Positions 62,451-64,000 of a stretch of DNA of 64,000 nucleotides are shown in pieces. The notes under the pieces are model-generated. The model worked only from the letters and a program-made list of their open reading frames with translations, made no database searches and was not told the origin of the DNA. The stretch is from Vibrio salilacus (lineage in GTDB: Bacteria > Pseudomonadota > Gammaproteobacteria > Enterobacterales > Vibrionaceae). Every line of letters begins with the position of its first letter. Within the stretch, counting starts at the first letter, position 1. The stretch spans positions 1-64,000 of the forward strand of contig NZ_NIVQ01000012.1 of assembly GCF_002811245.1 (NCBI RefSeq), written 5' to 3'. The translations under genes were made by a program, and so were the position numbers.

Positions 62451-62563
62451 TGCGCACCTCCTACCATTTTCGTGACGTCACGCAATTGGTTGGTAGTGCC
62501 GTACTCACACTTAGACACCATTTTGTTGGCGTCAACAAAATGGTTGTTGTTCGTCATACTCAT
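62447..62563 (-). CDS. 38-codon ORF between hsdM and dinD
   Basis: Begins at an ATG overlapping the hsdM stop (ATGA) and ends at a TGA overlapping the dinD start (ATGA), so it fills the gap exactly. It contains two similar 10-residue units, NHFVDANKMV and NQLRDVTKMV, 18 residues apart, resembling the DinD segment DHFSQVGKMV. Each unit is encoded by a DNA dyad. GAGG precedes dinD within its end (GGAGGTGCGCA). It could be a leader peptide, a DinD fragment, or both. Confidence 0.6.
   Translation of the reverse strand: MSMTNNNHFVDANKMVSKCEYGTTNQLRDVTKMVGGAQ
62463..62544. repeat. Two dyads within the 38-codon ORF
   Basis: Dyad 1, 62517-62544: ACCATTTTGTTG, spacer GCGT, exact reverse complement. 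Dyad 2, 62463-62490: ACCATTTTCGTGAC joined directly to GTCACGCAATTGGT, 12 of 14 pairs. Outer words match, inner words differ but pair. They are 54 bp (18 codons) apart. Confidence 0.8.
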
Positions 62564-64000
62564 TCAGCCACCTCCGCTGTGTTGCTTTGCGCCTCGTTAG
62601 GTACGATATCCTTTAACAGCGCTGCCATTTTGCTGCGAACATCGGCAAGCTCACTTTCAAGGGTGGTGATCTCAGCCTGTACCGCCACAATATCGACATC
62701 AACTTCTTCTTCGAAGGTATCAACGTAACGCGGAATATTCAGGTTAAAGTCGTTCTCTTTGATCTCGTCAAAGGTGGCCAAATGGGCGTATTTTTCTACC
62801 TCGTTACGGGCTGTTACCGCCGCAACAATTTTGTCTAAGTGCTCATCCAGCAGGATGTTTTGGTTTTTACCCGCTTGGTAATGATCTTTACCGCTGGCAT
62901 CAACAAACAGCACATCTTTGCGGTTTTCATTTGCACCACCTTTTTCACGCGAGCGGTCAAATATCAGGATTGCCACTGGAATACCTGTACTTGGGAACAA
63001 GTTGCCAGGTAAGCCAATCACGGCATCCAGTAGGTTTTCTTCAATCAGTTTTTGACGAATACGGCCTTCAGCTGCGCCTCTAAACAGCACACCATGAGGG
63101 ACTACTACGGCAATACGACCCTCTTTTTCAACGGCAGCTTCAACCATATGGCTGATAAAGGCAAAGTCGGCTTTTGATTTAGGCGGCAATCCGCGCCAGT
63201 AGCGGTTGTATCTGTCTTCGGTAACATCGTCTGCACCCCATTTGTCGAGTGAAAACGGAGGGTTGGCAACCACGTTATCAAACTTCATCAGCCTGTCATT
63301 TTCGACCAACGCTGGTGAGGTGAGGGTATTACACCATTCGATACGAGCAGAGTCGGAGCCGTGCAAGAACATATTCATACGCGCAAGCGCCCAAGTGCTG
63401 CCGTTGACTTCCATGCCATAGAGTGAGTAATTGCGGTCACCTACTTGACGAGCGGCTTCAATCAATAGCCCGGCTGAGCCACAGGCAGGGTCACAAATAC
63501 GAGCCCCCGATTTTGGTGCAGACAGACGCGCAACCAGCTCAGAGACTTTATGAGGGGTGTAGAATTCACCTGCTTTTTTACCTGCATCGGAGCCAAAGCG
63601 CTCAATAAGGTAGATGTAAGTGTTACCAATGACATCTTCAGACACGCGCGACGGGCTCATGTCGAGTGCGGGCTTGTTGAAGTCGTCCAGCAAGGTTTTT
63701 AGGCGGCGGTTGCGGTCTTTGGTTTTACCCAAATTGGCTTCGCTGTTGAAGTCGATGTTACGGAATACGCCTTCTAACTTGGCTTTGTTCGCGGTTTCAA
63801 TATGCTCTAAAACAATGTTGATCAGCTCGCCAATGTTGGGTTCGTTTTTACGCTCTAACAATGAATAGTAGTTGGCCAAAAAGGTGTCGGTAACAACGGT
63901 TTTCTTCTCTTTGGTTGCTGGGTCTTCAATTTCTTCTGTCAGTTCCACCATTGGCAGCACAAAACGCTCGCGCTCAAGCTTACGTCTGATACGGACGTCG
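62560..64000 (-). CDS. hsdM: Type I DNA methyltransferase subunit M (5' end off window)
   Basis: The frame is open to the right edge, so the N-terminus is missing; about 480 residues are visible, from DVRIRRKLERERFVLPMVEL. SAM motif DPACGSAGLLIEAA and catalytic NPPF (VVANPPFSLDKW) identify an adenine methyltransferase; FYTPHKVSELVARL is the family's usual lead-in. The C-terminal helix pairs with HsdS. Protects host sites and is required for restriction. First visible gene of the operon. Confidence 0.93.
   Translation of the reverse strand, partial: DVRIRRKLERERFVLPMVELTEEIEDPATKEKKTVVTDTFLANYYSLLERKNEPNIGELINIVLEHIETANKAKLEGVFRNIDFNSEANLGKTKDRNRRLKTLLDDFNKPALDMSPSRVSEDVIGNTYIYLIERFGSDAGKKAGEFYTPHKVSELVARLSAPKSGARICDPACGSAGLLIEAARQVGDRNYSLYGMEVNGSTWALARMNMFLHGSDSARIEWCNTLTSPALVENDRLMKFDNVVANPPFSLDKWGADDVTEDRYNRYWRGLPPKSKADFAFISHMVEAAVEKEGRIAVVVPHGVLFRGAAEGRIRQKLIEENLLDAVIGLPGNLFPSTGIPVAILIFDRSREKGGANENRKDVLFVDASGKDHYQAGKNQNILLDEHLDKIVAAVTARNEVEKYAHLATFDEIKENDFNLNIPRYVDTFEEEVDVDIVAVQAEITTLESELADVRSKMAALLKDIVPNEAQSNTAEVAE

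Noticed and set aside
62447..62563. 38-codon ORF as an HsdS remnant (CEYGTT and RDVTKMVGG resemble HsdS segments)
   Set aside because: The repeated HF/QL-xxxx-KMV units fit the adjacent DinD motif better; short HsdS similarity is weak.

Overview
The window is a piece of the large chromosome of a Vibrio species or close relative, next to the replication origin. Gene content and order match what I recall of the V. cholerae chromosome 1 origin neighbourhood: mnmE-yidC-yidD-rnpA-rpmH, an amino-acid ABC transporter, dnaA-dnaN-recF-gyrB, ibpA, avtA, glyS-glyQ, mneA, tusA, the ilv operon, comM, dsbA, trkH-trkA, rsmB-fmt-def, dprA, purEK, hemF-aroE-yrdB-yrdA and an rRNA operon. The species cannot be fixed from the sequence alone.

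Layout. 1-390 holds the minus-strand promoters and leader of an rRNA operon whose genes lie off the left edge. 390-8.1 kb carries yrdA, yrdB-aroE-hemF with a truncated tsaC remnant, purEK behind a PurR operator, and yrdD-smg-dprA. 7.5-13.3 kb is def-fmt-rsmB-trkA-trkH. 13.3-21.8 kb has trhA, a Spo0M homologue, an unrecognised unit with a 24-bp palindrome, yihD, ccoG, srkA, dsbA, a DUF2860 outer-membrane protein and comM. 21.9-28.6 kb is the attenuated ilvLGMEDA operon. 28.7-32.9 kb holds acuI, a LysR regulator, small membrane proteins, tusA and mneA behind a yybP-ykoY riboswitch. 33-38.2 kb is glyQS, avtA and heat-shock ibpA. 38.3-44.4 kb is dnaA-dnaN-recF-gyrB on the minus strand. 44.8-51.4 kb is the ABC transporter, a 264-bp MITE-like repeat, rpmH-rnpA-yidD-yidC and mnmE.

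From 51.4 kb to the right edge the DNA is an integrated island. Its left attachment core overlaps the last codons of mnmE, the same hotspot used by SGI1-type islands. It starts with a tyrosine integrase, then an oppositely oriented alpA / DUF927 ATPase / excisionase-like module, a 1.25-kb stretch with decayed coding sequence and repeats, and a tightly coupled type I restriction-modification operon: hsdM (cut by the edge), a 38-codon ORF, dinD-like, hsdS, hsdR, and a YgjP-like metallopeptidase. In V. cholerae, as I recall, mioC and oriC follow mnmE, so the island probably sits between mnmE and oriC, with oriC outside this window.

The most unusual signals are: three dyads in the dinD region with the same outer arms and different but self-complementary inner arms, two of them inside the 38-codon ORF; the MITE-like element inserted exactly into the stop codon of an ABC ATPase gene; the N-terminally deleted tsaC; and the perfect palindrome upstream of an unrecognised 94-codon frame.
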